Shown here in pieces: positions 9,527-16,654 of a stretch of 64,000 nucleotides of DNA; position 1 is the stretch's first letter, and each line of letters opens with the position of its first letter. The stretch lies in NCBI GenBank assembly GCA_963701435.1, contig CAVPAL010000010.1, positions 62,001 through 126,000 of the forward strand, in the 5' to 3' direction. The notes beneath the pieces are model-generated. The model was not told the origin of the DNA and ran no database searches. It worked only from the letters and a program-made list of their open reading frames with translations. The translations under genes and the position numbers were made by a program. Origin of the DNA: JAACFF01 sp963701435. GTDB lineage: Bacteria > Chloroflexota > Anaerolineae > Promineifilales > Promineifilaceae.

Positions 9527-10630
9527 CTATTTTGTATAAAAGGTGTTTATTGCCTCCGTCGTTCGTAAAATTAAATCCGGCGCCATACCGGGATACATGG
9601 GTAGAGAAAGGATGCGTTGGGTGTATTGTTCCGTTGCCGGAAAATCACCATGACCATACGGCAGCTCCGCATAAGCGGGCTGCAAATGGATCGGAATGGG
9701 ATAATGGATACCGGTCGCCACCCCGGCGGCGGTCAAATGGGCCTGAAGCGCGTCACGATCATCAATCTGGATGACGTAAAGGTGATAGACTGGCTCCACC
9801 CCTGGCATAACGTGCGGCAAGGTGATTGGCATATCGGCCAGCAGCCGATTGTAGGCAACGGCCGTTTCCCGCCGTGAGGCATTATTTTCATCCAGCAGCG
9901 GTAATTTGACGCATAAAACGGCCGCTTGCAGCGTATCCAGCCGGTGATTATACCCCTTCAATTCATGGACATATTTGTGCGGCTGGCCCAGGTTGCGCAG
10001 CAGGCGCACGCGCTCCGCAACGGCCGTATCACTGGTAACAACCATCCCGCCGTCCCCATATGCGCCCAGGTTTTTGCTGGGATAAAAACTAAATGCAGCC
10101 GCATCACCCAGACTGCCGGCGCGTCGATCTTTGTAACGCGCGCCATGCGCCTGGCAAGCGTCTTCGATCACCTTTAAATTATGCCGGCGCGCAACCGCCA
10201 TAATAGCATCCATTTCGGCCGGCTGGCCGTAAAGATGGACGGGAATAATAGCCCGCGTCGCCGGCGTGACGGCGGCTGCTAACAGCGCCGGATCGAGATT
10301 GTAGGTCGCGGGGTCCATATCCACGAGTACCGGGCGCGCGCCACAGGCCGAAATGGCAAGCGCAGTCGCAATAAACGTATTGGCGGCCGTAATAACCTCG
10401 TCACCCGGTCCAATATCATAAGCGCGTAATATCAATTCCAGGGCTGAATACCCGGAATCCACGCCAACGGCAAAAGCCGCCTCACAATAATCGGCAAAAG
10501 CATTTTCAAAATCTTGCACCGACTGTCCTAACACAAAATCACCGCGTGCGAGTACGCCGGAAACGGCCGTGTCAAGCTCCGCTTTATTAGCCTGATATTC
10601 GGCCCGTAGATCAACAAATGGGACATTCAT
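9527..10630 (-). CDS. DegT/DnrJ/EryC1/StrS-family sugar aminotransferase
   Basis: 367 residues, the full family length. It is a PLP-dependent aminotransferase acting on nucleotide-linked keto-sugars. The internal aldimine Lys is K186 in SFYPSKNLGAYGDGG, and the PLP-contacting Asp is in EDACQAHGA (about 157). The N-terminus MNVPFVDLRAEYQ is typical. It lies 34 bp downstream of a Gfo/Idh/MocA dehydrogenase. That pairing is well known from WbpB/WbpE- or WlbA/WlbC-type routes that oxidise C3 of a UDP-HexNAc-uronate and then aminate it. A 3-amino sugar in the surface polymer is therefore likely, although the exact sugar cannot be read from sequence. Confidence 0.9.
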   Translation of the reverse strand: MNVPFVDLRAEYQANKAELDTAVSGVLARGDFVLGQSVQDFENAFADYCEAAFAVGVDSGYSALELILRAYDIGPGDEVITAANTFIATALAISACGARPVLVDMDPATYNLDPALLAAAVTPATRAIIPVHLYGQPAEMDAIMAVARRHNLKVIEDACQAHGARYKDRRAGSLGDAAAFSFYPSKNLGAYGDGGMVVTSDTAVAERVRLLRNLGQPHKYVHELKGYNHRLDTLQAAVLCVKLPLLDENNASRRETAVAYNRLLADMPITLPHVMPGVEPVYHLYVIQIDDRDALQAHLTAAGVATGIHYPIPIHLQPAYAELPYGHGDFPATEQYTQRILSLPMYPGMAPDLILRTTEAINTFYTK

Positions 10631-10664
10631 CAGATTTAACTCCTATTGCTCAAGCGCGCTGCCA

Positions 10665-11771
10665 TCATGGCGCATCTGCAACTGCATATGATTTCCAGGC
10701 CGGCTCCTGCGGAACTGGTCGGCTGTGCTGTCCATTGACGCCACGTGAATGACCCGTTGGAATAGGGACTTGTACACCCATATTCTTTAAAGAAAGCTGG
10801 GCAGCTTCAATAATTTCCACTACGCGTAAGCCGCTGTAACCATCTGTCAAAGGCCGCTTGTTTTCGCGAATGCATTCAATAAAGTGTGTGCATTCAACGC
10901 GGAGAGGCTCTTCAAAATGAATAAATGGACTGACAATATTGCCGTAATGGTAGGCAAATTGAAAATCTCCATACGTGTCTGTTCGGCGAATTGCCTTAAC
11001 GCGTTTATCGTACACCTTGATTTTTTCGTGGCTCTCAACATCATCGTAAACGACCATTTTTTTGCTGCCAACGACTGTGACGCGACGCGTTTTGCACGGA
11101 TCAAGCCAGCTCATGCGAATGTGGGAAAGGATGTTATTCGGAAACATCAAAGTCAAATAAGCAACGTCTTCTACCGTCTTCTGAACACACGCGGCCCCAC
11201 GGGCAGTTACACTGTGGGGTGTTAATTCTAAAAGGTGAATCAAAATGGAAATATCATGGGGTGCGAGATCCCAAATGACATTCATCGTCGGGTGGAACAG
11301 CCCCAGGCTCGCCCGGACTGCGTCAATATAATGTATTTCCCCTAACTCGCCGCTGGTAATCATTTCCTTGAGAACGTGAACAGCAGCGTTATATTCAAAC
11401 GTGTGTCCAACCATCAAAACACGATTATGTTTTTCTGCTAACTGGATTAAGCGACGTGCATCTTTGCTGTTTGTAGTTAGCGGTTTTTCCACGAGAACAT
11501 GCAGCCCATTCTGAATGCATTCACTGGCAATCTTATAATGCGTCGCCGGCGGTGTGCTGATGACGACGGCATCAAGACCTAATGTAAAGAATTCACGAAA
11601 ATCCTTAGTGACAAGATTAATCTGAGGAAAACGCACTTTGATCCTGTCAAGTTGGGCCCGGTCGAGATCCGCCACGGCGCACATCTCGGTATCAGATATT
11701 TCAACAAAATTTCGGATGAGATTTGGCCCCCAATATCCGCATCCGATTGCCCCTACTTTTAATTTGTTCAT
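10665..11771 (-). CDS. Gfo/Idh/MocA-family NAD(P)-dependent sugar dehydrogenase
   Basis: 368 residues. The N-terminal Rossmann motif GAIGCGYWGPNLIRNF (about 7-22) binds NAD(P), and the family's active-site Lys is in HVLVEKPLTT (about 93-102). The C-terminal alpha/beta domain begins near residue 125 and carries WDLAPHDISI, with the conserved DxxxHD-type His. Members beside DegT aminotransferases oxidise nucleotide sugars (WbpB/WlbA type). Its start lies one base after the stop of the sugar transferase gene, so the two are in one operon. The last about 35 residues are low in conservation and look like a variable tail. Confidence 0.9.
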   Translation of the reverse strand: MNKLKVGAIGCGYWGPNLIRNFVEISDTEMCAVADLDRAQLDRIKVRFPQINLVTKDFREFFTLGLDAVVISTPPATHYKIASECIQNGLHVLVEKPLTTNSKDARRLIQLAEKHNRVLMVGHTFEYNAAVHVLKEMITSGELGEIHYIDAVRASLGLFHPTMNVIWDLAPHDISILIHLLELTPHSVTARGAACVQKTVEDVAYLTLMFPNNILSHIRMSWLDPCKTRRVTVVGSKKMVVYDDVESHEKIKVYDKRVKAIRRTDTYGDFQFAYHYGNIVSPFIHFEEPLRVECTHFIECIRENKRPLTDGYSGLRVVEIIEAAQLSLKNMGVQVPIPTGHSRGVNGQHSRPVPQEPAWKSYAVADAP

Positions 11772-11772
11772 C

Positions 11773-12528
11773 TTATCCAGCTCCCCTTTTTGATAGAACT
11801 ACCGGTATTGTTAATAAAATGATCTTCAAATCCAACCATGTAGATTGGTTATCGATATATTCCAGATCAAGCTGTACCATCTCTTCAAATGTCGTTTCGC
11901 AACGGCCGCTTATCTGCCATAAACCGGTTATTCCCGGCAAGGCAGCCAACCGGCGCATATGGTTCTGGCTATATTTTTTGACTTCATATGGGATTGGCGG
12001 GCGCGGACCTACCAGGCTCATTTCACCCTTGAGAACATTCCAAATTTGAGGAAGTTCATCCAGGCTTGTCTGGCGCAAAATCTTGCCAATGGGTGTAATT
12101 CGCGGATCGTCTTTTAATTTGTAGGAATCAGGGGATTTCTTTCCGGGTTGGATAGTCGCCATCCCGGCTTCATCTCCAGCAATATATGCTTCAATATACT
12201 GTTTATGGAGTTTGGAATCTGCGTCAACCCACATTGTACGAAATTTGCAAACAGGGAATGTACAGGCCTCCCAACTAACACGGCCGTTTACAATTTTTCG
12301 CCTGGCTCCAATCCGTTCTTGAATAAAAAGAGCAGGTCCGGGGCTGGTTAATTTAATGATAATGGCAATAAGCGCTAAAAGCGGCAGCAATAAAAGTAAA
12401 CTAAATATTGCAATCGTTACATCAAAAATGCGCTTTACTTGATGATATAAAACATCGCGACCAGAACTATTTAGTTCAATACGGTGTAACCAAAACAGTT
12501 TGTCAACTTCACCAGATACATCTTGCAT
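11773..12528 (-). CDS. Initiating sugar-phosphate transferase (bacterial sugar transferase family)
   Basis: 251 residues of the WbaP/WcaJ/ExoY C-terminal type. It transfers a hexose-1-phosphate from UDP-sugar to undecaprenyl phosphate, the first committed step of the repeat unit. It has a single membrane hairpin (about 34-58), then PALFIQERIG, CKFRTMW, the DE catalytic pair in TSLDELPQIWNV and LVGPRPP, and the C-terminal GLWQISGR motif. The long N-terminal CoA-binding-like membrane domain of WbaP is absent, as in short PglC-like family members, although the insert with VNGRVSWEACTFP is unusual. It is the first gene of the minus-strand polysaccharide operon, reading away from the AT-rich region at 12529-13304. 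Confidence 0.9.
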   Translation of the reverse strand: MQDVSGEVDKLFWLHRIELNSSGRDVLYHQVKRIFDVTIAIFSLLLLLPLLALIAIIIKLTSPGPALFIQERIGARRKIVNGRVSWEACTFPVCKFRTMWVDADSKLHKQYIEAYIAGDEAGMATIQPGKKSPDSYKLKDDPRITPIGKILRQTSLDELPQIWNVLKGEMSLVGPRPPIPYEVKKYSQNHMRRLAALPGITGLWQISGRCETTFEEMVQLDLEYIDNQSTWLDLKIILLTIPVVLSKRGAG

Positions 12529-13304
12529 CGATAGCCTCCCAAGCTTAAAAGAATTTTAGGTACCAATATGTTTATGCTTGTGTAAAGCGCTCGAGCATTA
12601 GGAAGGCTTACAATCCTGTTCGAAACAGTATTAACAAAATTGTAACCCAAACTACACTCAGCTAACGTAACGTTGCTGCAAGCAATTCTTTCTTATTTTC
12701 TGTGAGAACTATTGCTCACACAGTTTTTGGGGGTAACGGATTTTCTGGCGGCTGGTTAACCTTGAATCCTAACAAGTCAAATAACGATACGAATTCGATA
12801 CAACTTGTTATTGTGTTTTCGAGATACGATCATAAACCTCCGATGATCAAGAATCATTGATATGCAGAATTTATCTCGAATTTTGAATCTAGCGCCCTTG
12901 TTGAAAAAAATAACAAATAACGACTAGTTCATTTCACTTTGATAGACTTGTGGATTGTCCAATACAGAACCATGAATTTGAATTTTCATCGTTCCGAGAA
13001 ACAACTATTAATATTTGGTTTTTGTCTTGATAAATAAGCCGAGAACGATGTTTGCATCATTGCTGGACTGAAAAATTAAATCTTCCACTTGATTTTATCC
13101 GACCGACTGGTACTGCTAAATCGATCTAAAATCATGATCTGAACCAAATTAGTACATTAGTAATGGCACATCTGTACTTGTTGTTAACAAAATGTTAGCA
13201 GAGATTGGTCAATATTGCAATACTTTTCTTTAAATTCGATCTATTTGTCGTACTTTTTCGTGTATAGCTCGACGGCCGTTTCCGCTTGTGGTAAATTTCA
13301 CAAC
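12529..13304. promoter_or_regulatory. 776-bp AT-rich non-coding region between divergent operons
   Basis: No convincing gene was found on either strand. The base composition is clearly richer in A+T than the flanks. The region separates the minus-strand polysaccharide operon from purH on the plus strand, so it should hold both promoters. Visible symmetric elements are TGTGAG-N8-CTCACA (12701-12720) and the pair TAACAAGT / ACTTGTTA (12770-12777 and 12803-12810). An ACGGCCGT octamer lies 28 bp before the purH start. I cannot assign a promoter confidently. A long 5' leader of the polysaccharide operon is possible. Confidence 0.5.
12701..12720. promoter_or_regulatory. Candidate operator: inverted repeat TGTGAG-N8-CTCACA
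   Basis: TGTGAG (12701-12706) and CTCACA (12715-12720) form a perfect 6-bp inverted repeat about 170 bp upstream of the sugar transferase start. The half-site resembles CRP/FNR-type TGTGA, but the spacing is wider (ten bases between TGTGA and TCACA instead of six), so the regulator is not identified. Confidence 0.3.
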
Positions 13305-13883
13305 ATGAAAAAGCGAGCCATTCTCTCTGTATACGACAAAACTGGACTGATTGAACTGGCCCAGAAATTAGCTGGATTGGAGTGGGAACTGGTCGCCAGC
13401 GGCGGCACAGCGCGCGCGCTGCGTCAGGCCGGCCTGCCCGTTATTGACGTCGCCGTAATCACCGGCGCACCGGAAATGTTGGGCGGGCGCGTCAAAACTT
13501 TGCACCCCGTCGTTCATGGCGGCATTCTCGCCCGCGATACGGAGTCAGACCGCACCGACCTCGCCGACCAGGGCATCAGCATGATCGATCTCGTGGTATG
13601 TAATCTCTACCCTTTTGAAAAAACCAGCGCCCGACCGGGGGTCACACTGTCGGAGGCTGTAGAACAGATCGACATCGGCGGCGTCACGCTGCTGCGCGCC
13701 GCCGCCAAAAATTTCGAGCGCGTCATCGTCGTTTGCGATCCGCAAGATTACACAACCATTTTGGATGGGTTAAGCCGCAGCGGCATTGCGGCTGCCGGCC
13801 GTCGCAATCTGGCCATTAAGGCATTTGCCCACACCCGTGATTACGATACAGCCATCACCGCTTATTTAGAGAATCTGGCATAG
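13305..13883 (+). CDS. purH: IMP cyclohydrolase (stand-alone N-terminal half of PurH)
   Basis: 192 residues from the ATG at 13305. The reading frame is open 30 codons further upstream, but that extension (QYFSLNSIYLSYFF and so on) is unlike PurH and starts in AT-rich non-coding DNA. The protein carries the MGS-like fold of IMP cyclohydrolase: LSVYDKTGL at the N-terminus, VASGGTARALR, GRVKTLHPVVHGGILAR and DLVVCNLYPFEKT. The motif DIGGVTLLRAAAKNF completes the domain. It closes FAICAR to IMP in the last step of purine synthesis. In most bacteria it is fused to AICAR transformylase; here the transformylase is a separate gene 62 bp downstream in another frame. Confidence 0.92.
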   Translation: MKKRAILSVYDKTGLIELAQKLAGLEWELVASGGTARALRQAGLPVIDVAVITGAPEMLGGRVKTLHPVVHGGILARDTESDRTDLADQGISMIDLVVCNLYPFEKTSARPGVTLSEAVEQIDIGGVTLLRAAAKNFERVIVVCDPQDYTTILDGLSRSGIAAAGRRNLAIKAFAHTRDYDTAITAYLENLA

Positions 13884-13945
13884 GTACGCAGCACGAACTT
13901 CGTAAAACCATCAATTCACACAGAGCACCGGGTCCGACAATCAAC

Positions 13946-15118
13946 ATGAAAAAAGAAATCGAACTTCGTTATGGCATGAATCCGCACCAAAAACCGGCGC
14001 GGCTGTTTGTAAATCGAGGCGCTCTCCCACTTCAAATAGTGAATGGCGCGCCTGGTTTTATTAATTTATTGGATGCGCTCAATGCCTGGCAGTTGGTGCG
14101 TGAATTAAAGCAGGCGCTCAATTTACCGGCCGCCGCCTCGTTTAAGCATGTCAGTCCGGCCGGCGCGGCGGTGGGCGTGCCCTTGTCCGCAACGCTTAAA
14201 CAGGCCTATTTTACCGGCGCAAACGAACTCTCTCCCCTAGCCGCTGCTTATGCCCGCGCGCGCGGCGCCGACCGCATTTCATCATTTGGGGATTGGGTCG
14301 CATTGAGCGACATTGTGGATACACCCACCGCGCAGCTCATCCGGCGCGAGGTATCGGACGGCGTGATTGCGCCCGCTTATGAACCCGAGGCGCTGGACAT
14401 TTTGCGTAACAAAAAGCAGGGCGGCTATCGAATTATTCAGATCGACCCCGATTACGAGCCGCCGGCCCTCGAGCAGCGCCAGCTTTTTGGCTTAACTTTA
14501 GAACAGCTGCGGAATACGGCCGTTCCCACACCCACCGATCTGACCAACATTGTCACCCAAAACAAAACGCTGCCGGAAACGGCCGTTCGCGACATGATCG
14601 TAGCCCTTATTGCGCTCAAATATACCCAATCCAACTCCGTTTGTTACGCTTATGAAGGACAAATCATCGGCATGGGCGCCGGACAGCAATCCCGCATCCA
14701 CTGCACGCGGCTGGCCGGCGGCAAAGCCGACCTCTGGTTCTTGCGACAGCACCCCGCCGTTTTGAACCTGCCGCTTCGCGAGAAAATCGGCCGTCCTGAA
14801 CGCGACAACGCGATTGATCAATATCTGCTGGATCAGTTAACGCCGGCCGAAGAAGCGGTCTGGCTGCAAAGCTTCAGCACACCACCGGTGCGGCTGACCC
14901 CGGCAGAGAAACGCACCTGGCTTGACCAGTTCGAGCGAGTCACGCTTGGCTCTGACGCCTTCTTCCCTTTCCGCGACAGCATCGATCGCGCGCAACAGAG
15001 CGGGGTAAGCTATGTGGCGCAGCCGGGCGGTTCTATTCGGGATGATATCGTCATCGCAGCGTGTGACGAATACGGCATGGTGATGGCGCTGACAAATTCG
15101 CGCCTGTTCCATCATTAG
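13946..15118 (+). CDS. AICAR transformylase (stand-alone C-terminal half of PurH)
   Basis: 390 residues that convert AICAR and 10-formyl-THF to FAICAR. The start MKKEIELRYGMNPHQKPARLF is the canonical opening of the transformylase domain (RYGxNPHQ). The catalytic Lys-His pair is in FKHVSPAGAAVG (about 69-80). Other family blocks are RISSFGDWVALSD, SNSVCYAYEGQIIGMGAGQQSRIHCT and the C-terminal GGSIRDDIVIAACDEYGMVM. Its length fits the independent class of phosphoribosylaminoimidazolecarboxamide formyltransferases. It probably forms a complex, or works sequentially, with the IMP cyclohydrolase just upstream. The gap between the two genes has no obvious terminator. Confidence 0.92.
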   Translation: MKKEIELRYGMNPHQKPARLFVNRGALPLQIVNGAPGFINLLDALNAWQLVRELKQALNLPAAASFKHVSPAGAAVGVPLSATLKQAYFTGANELSPLAAAYARARGADRISSFGDWVALSDIVDTPTAQLIRREVSDGVIAPAYEPEALDILRNKKQGGYRIIQIDPDYEPPALEQRQLFGLTLEQLRNTAVPTPTDLTNIVTQNKTLPETAVRDMIVALIALKYTQSNSVCYAYEGQIIGMGAGQQSRIHCTRLAGGKADLWFLRQHPAVLNLPLREKIGRPERDNAIDQYLLDQLTPAEEAVWLQSFSTPPVRLTPAEKRTWLDQFERVTLGSDAFFPFRDSIDRAQQSGVSYVAQPGGSIRDDIVIAACDEYGMVMALTNSRLFHH

Positions 15119-15148
15119 CATTCGTTCGCTATCAAGTTTTGACATTTG

Positions 15149-15216
15149 GTTCGTAGTAACCGCTAAAGCGGTGGGCGACCCGGAGGTCGCAGACGGCTGA
15201 AGCCGTCACTACGAAC
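15149..15216. repeat. 68-nt cloverleaf repeat, copy 1
   Basis: Terminal inverted repeats GTTCGTAGT (15149-15157) and ACTACGAAC (15208-15216) enclose three consecutive hairpins: CCGCT-AA-AGCGG, GCGACC-cgga-GGTCGC and GACGGC-tgaa-GCCGTC. The whole folds as a four-way cloverleaf. A second 68-nt copy lies at 61315-61382. It sits in the gap between two convergent genes, 5 bp beyond the stop codon of the minus-strand MazG-like gene. Confidence 0.85.
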
Positions 15217-15221
15217 TTAGG

Positions 15222-15659
15222 TCATTGGTTGCCATTTTTTGAGTTCTGCAAGCGTGCAATCACAGCGCCCACATCGGCCGGCTGCCAGCCGGGCGGCTTG
15301 AGCAGCTTGCCGTCGGCGCGGCGCGGGCCATCCAGTTTTTGCATATTGGCGCGATGAACCTCCGCAAAAACGGCGTCCGCATCGACTCCGCAGGCTAGAA
15401 TTGCGCCATAGGCCACATATAATAGGTCAGCCAGTTCATGTACAAGCTGGGTGATGTTATGCGGCTGGTTTGCTGACTGGGCGTTGATCAGACGGTTGTA
15501 TTCGGCCGTTACCTCCGCATATTCCTCGTCAATTAAGGTTTTACGCAAAATCAACATCTGCGTTTCCGGCACAAGCGGCGCATCCGGAAAAGGCGCGCCG
15601 GCGCCGGCATGAAAATCACGGATCCGATCCGCGTTGGTTTTTTGATTATTACCACTCAT
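15222..15659 (-). CDS. MazG-like / PRA-PH-like NTP pyrophosphohydrolase
   Basis: 145 residues, all alpha-helical in appearance. The MazG-type metal-binding pattern is visible as IDEEYAEV (EExxE) and then LVHELADLLYVAYG (ExxD). The second half carries VFAEVHRANMQKLDGP, typical of phosphoribosyl-ATP pyrophosphatase-like enzymes that hydrolyse (d)NTPs or related nucleotides to monophosphate and PPi. Its ATG overlaps the stop of the upstream HAD gene by four bases (ATGA), so the two are co-translated, which suggests a house-cleaning or nucleotide-recycling pair. The physiological substrate is unknown. Confidence 0.8.
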   Translation of the reverse strand: MSGNNQKTNADRIRDFHAGAGAPFPDAPLVPETQMLILRKTLIDEEYAEVTAEYNRLINAQSANQPHNITQLVHELADLLYVAYGAILACGVDADAVFAEVHRANMQKLDGPRRADGKLLKPPGWQPADVGAVIARLQNSKNGNQ

Positions 15660-16351
15660 AATGGCCTATCCCCCTGCTTCAATACCTGCAGCAATTCCGG
15701 CAAGGTCAGATCGGCCAATGAGTACAGTTTATAACTCGGCTCAGCTGCGGAAAAATCAAGCTTTGCAGTCATCGCATTGGGGATAACAACGCAGGCAAGT
15801 CCAGCCCGGCGCGCCGCCAATGCGCCGTTGGGTGAATCTTCCAACGCCAATGCGTTTTGGGGAGTCACATCCAGCGCAGCAACGGCCGCCAGATAAACAT
15901 CCGGATTCGGTTTGGCACGGCCGTTTACATCATCACTGCACTTGACCGTCTCAAACCAATCGGTCAGCTCCAATCTTTCCAAATGTGCATCCACCCAGGC
16001 ATGATCGGAACTGGACGCCAGCCCAATTCTCAAGCCCATTTCCCGCGCCTTAGCCAGATAATTCGTTACGCCCGGCAAAATTGACTGCTCCGCCAGCAGC
16101 TCTTTATCGCGCTGCTGCCGCTGCATATGGAAAACCTCCCGGTTAACGGAGCGTCCCAATTGTTTTTCCAGGATATCCAGCGGATCAAAAGTCAGATTTG
16201 TGCCAATTATCTGATCCCATTCGGCGCGCGGAAAAATGCCGCCATACTGCACAAATGTATCCTGCCACGATTGAAAATCTGAAATCTCTGAATCGATAAT
16301 CAGACCATCAAAATCGAAAATAACTGCTTGAAAATTCATTTTTGCATCCAT
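15656..16351 (-). CDS. HAD-superfamily hydrolase, beta-phosphoglucomutase-like
   Basis: 231 residues from the ATG at 16351, preferred because a GAGG ribosome-binding site lies just upstream. The frame is open 20 codons further, but that stretch is not family-like. HAD motif I is FDFDGLIIDSE (nucleophile and acid/base Asp near the N-terminus), motif II LASSSD, motif III Lys in GRAKPNPDVYL, and motif IV LEDSPNGALAA. The helical cap between motif I and II is of the phosphatase/phosphomutase (subclass I) type. Likely a sugar-phosphate phosphatase or beta-phosphoglucomutase-like enzyme. It is coupled to the MazG-like gene by a 4-bp overlap. Confidence 0.87.
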   Translation of the reverse strand: MDAKMNFQAVIFDFDGLIIDSEISDFQSWQDTFVQYGGIFPRAEWDQIIGTNLTFDPLDILEKQLGRSVNREVFHMQRQQRDKELLAEQSILPGVTNYLAKAREMGLRIGLASSSDHAWVDAHLERLELTDWFETVKCSDDVNGRAKPNPDVYLAAVAALDVTPQNALALEDSPNGALAARRAGLACVVIPNAMTAKLDFSAAEPSYKLYSLADLTLPELLQVLKQGDRPL

Positions 16352-16654
16352 AAGCCTCAAAGTATAGCGGAAATCTGCTTTGTATGTGACCCATAGCATG
16401 ACAAACGTCACTAAACTGAGGTGTCTAAATCCAGGTTTTTCCTACTAACAGCAAGGGTATAATGTGAGATGGTTTGCTTTATCCTGGTTTGAGTAAACTG
16501 TGGAAAGTTTTTTAAAATTGTTCACCTTACAAATCCGCAGTTTCTTAAAAGAATTGGCAGAACAATTCCAACTTGTTTTTTATTTACTTTCTGCCAATTA
16601 CCTGACAACCAAACTTGCCGCACCAGGACCGGCAATCATATTGGAGCGCATACC
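16352..16654. promoter_or_regulatory. Divergent intergenic region with a -10 element for malic enzyme
   Basis: This 303-bp stretch lies between divergent HAD and malic enzyme genes. A perfect TATAAT (16458-16463) preceded by GGG is the best -10 candidate for the plus-strand gene; no good -35 sits at 17 bp. It leaves a leader of about 185 nt that contains a hairpin repeat at 16551-16606. Confidence 0.4.
16551..16606. repeat. Dispersed hairpin repeat, AATTGGCAG module
   Basis: GAATTGGCAGAA (16551-16562) pairs with TTTCTGCCAATTA near 16588-16600, ending in the family's CCTGA tail. The preceding bases (ATCCGCAGTTTCTTAAAA) are a decayed copy of the AAACCGCAG module found at 46807, 48716, 52104 and 60170. 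It lies in the leader of the malic enzyme gene. Confidence 0.7.

Noticed and set aside
12701..12720. Canonical CRP site
   Set aside because: The half-sites resemble TGTGA/TCACA, but the spacing is ten bases instead of six, so only an unspecified operator is proposed.
13215..13304. Upstream extension of the IMP cyclohydrolase frame (30 codons)
   Set aside because: The residues are AT-derived and unlike PurH; ATG 13305 gives the canonical N-terminus.
15149..15216. Cloverleaf as a tRNA gene
   Set aside because: It has no T-loop, no 7-base anticodon loop and loops of only 2-4 nt; the closing stem is 9 bp and repeated elsewhere.
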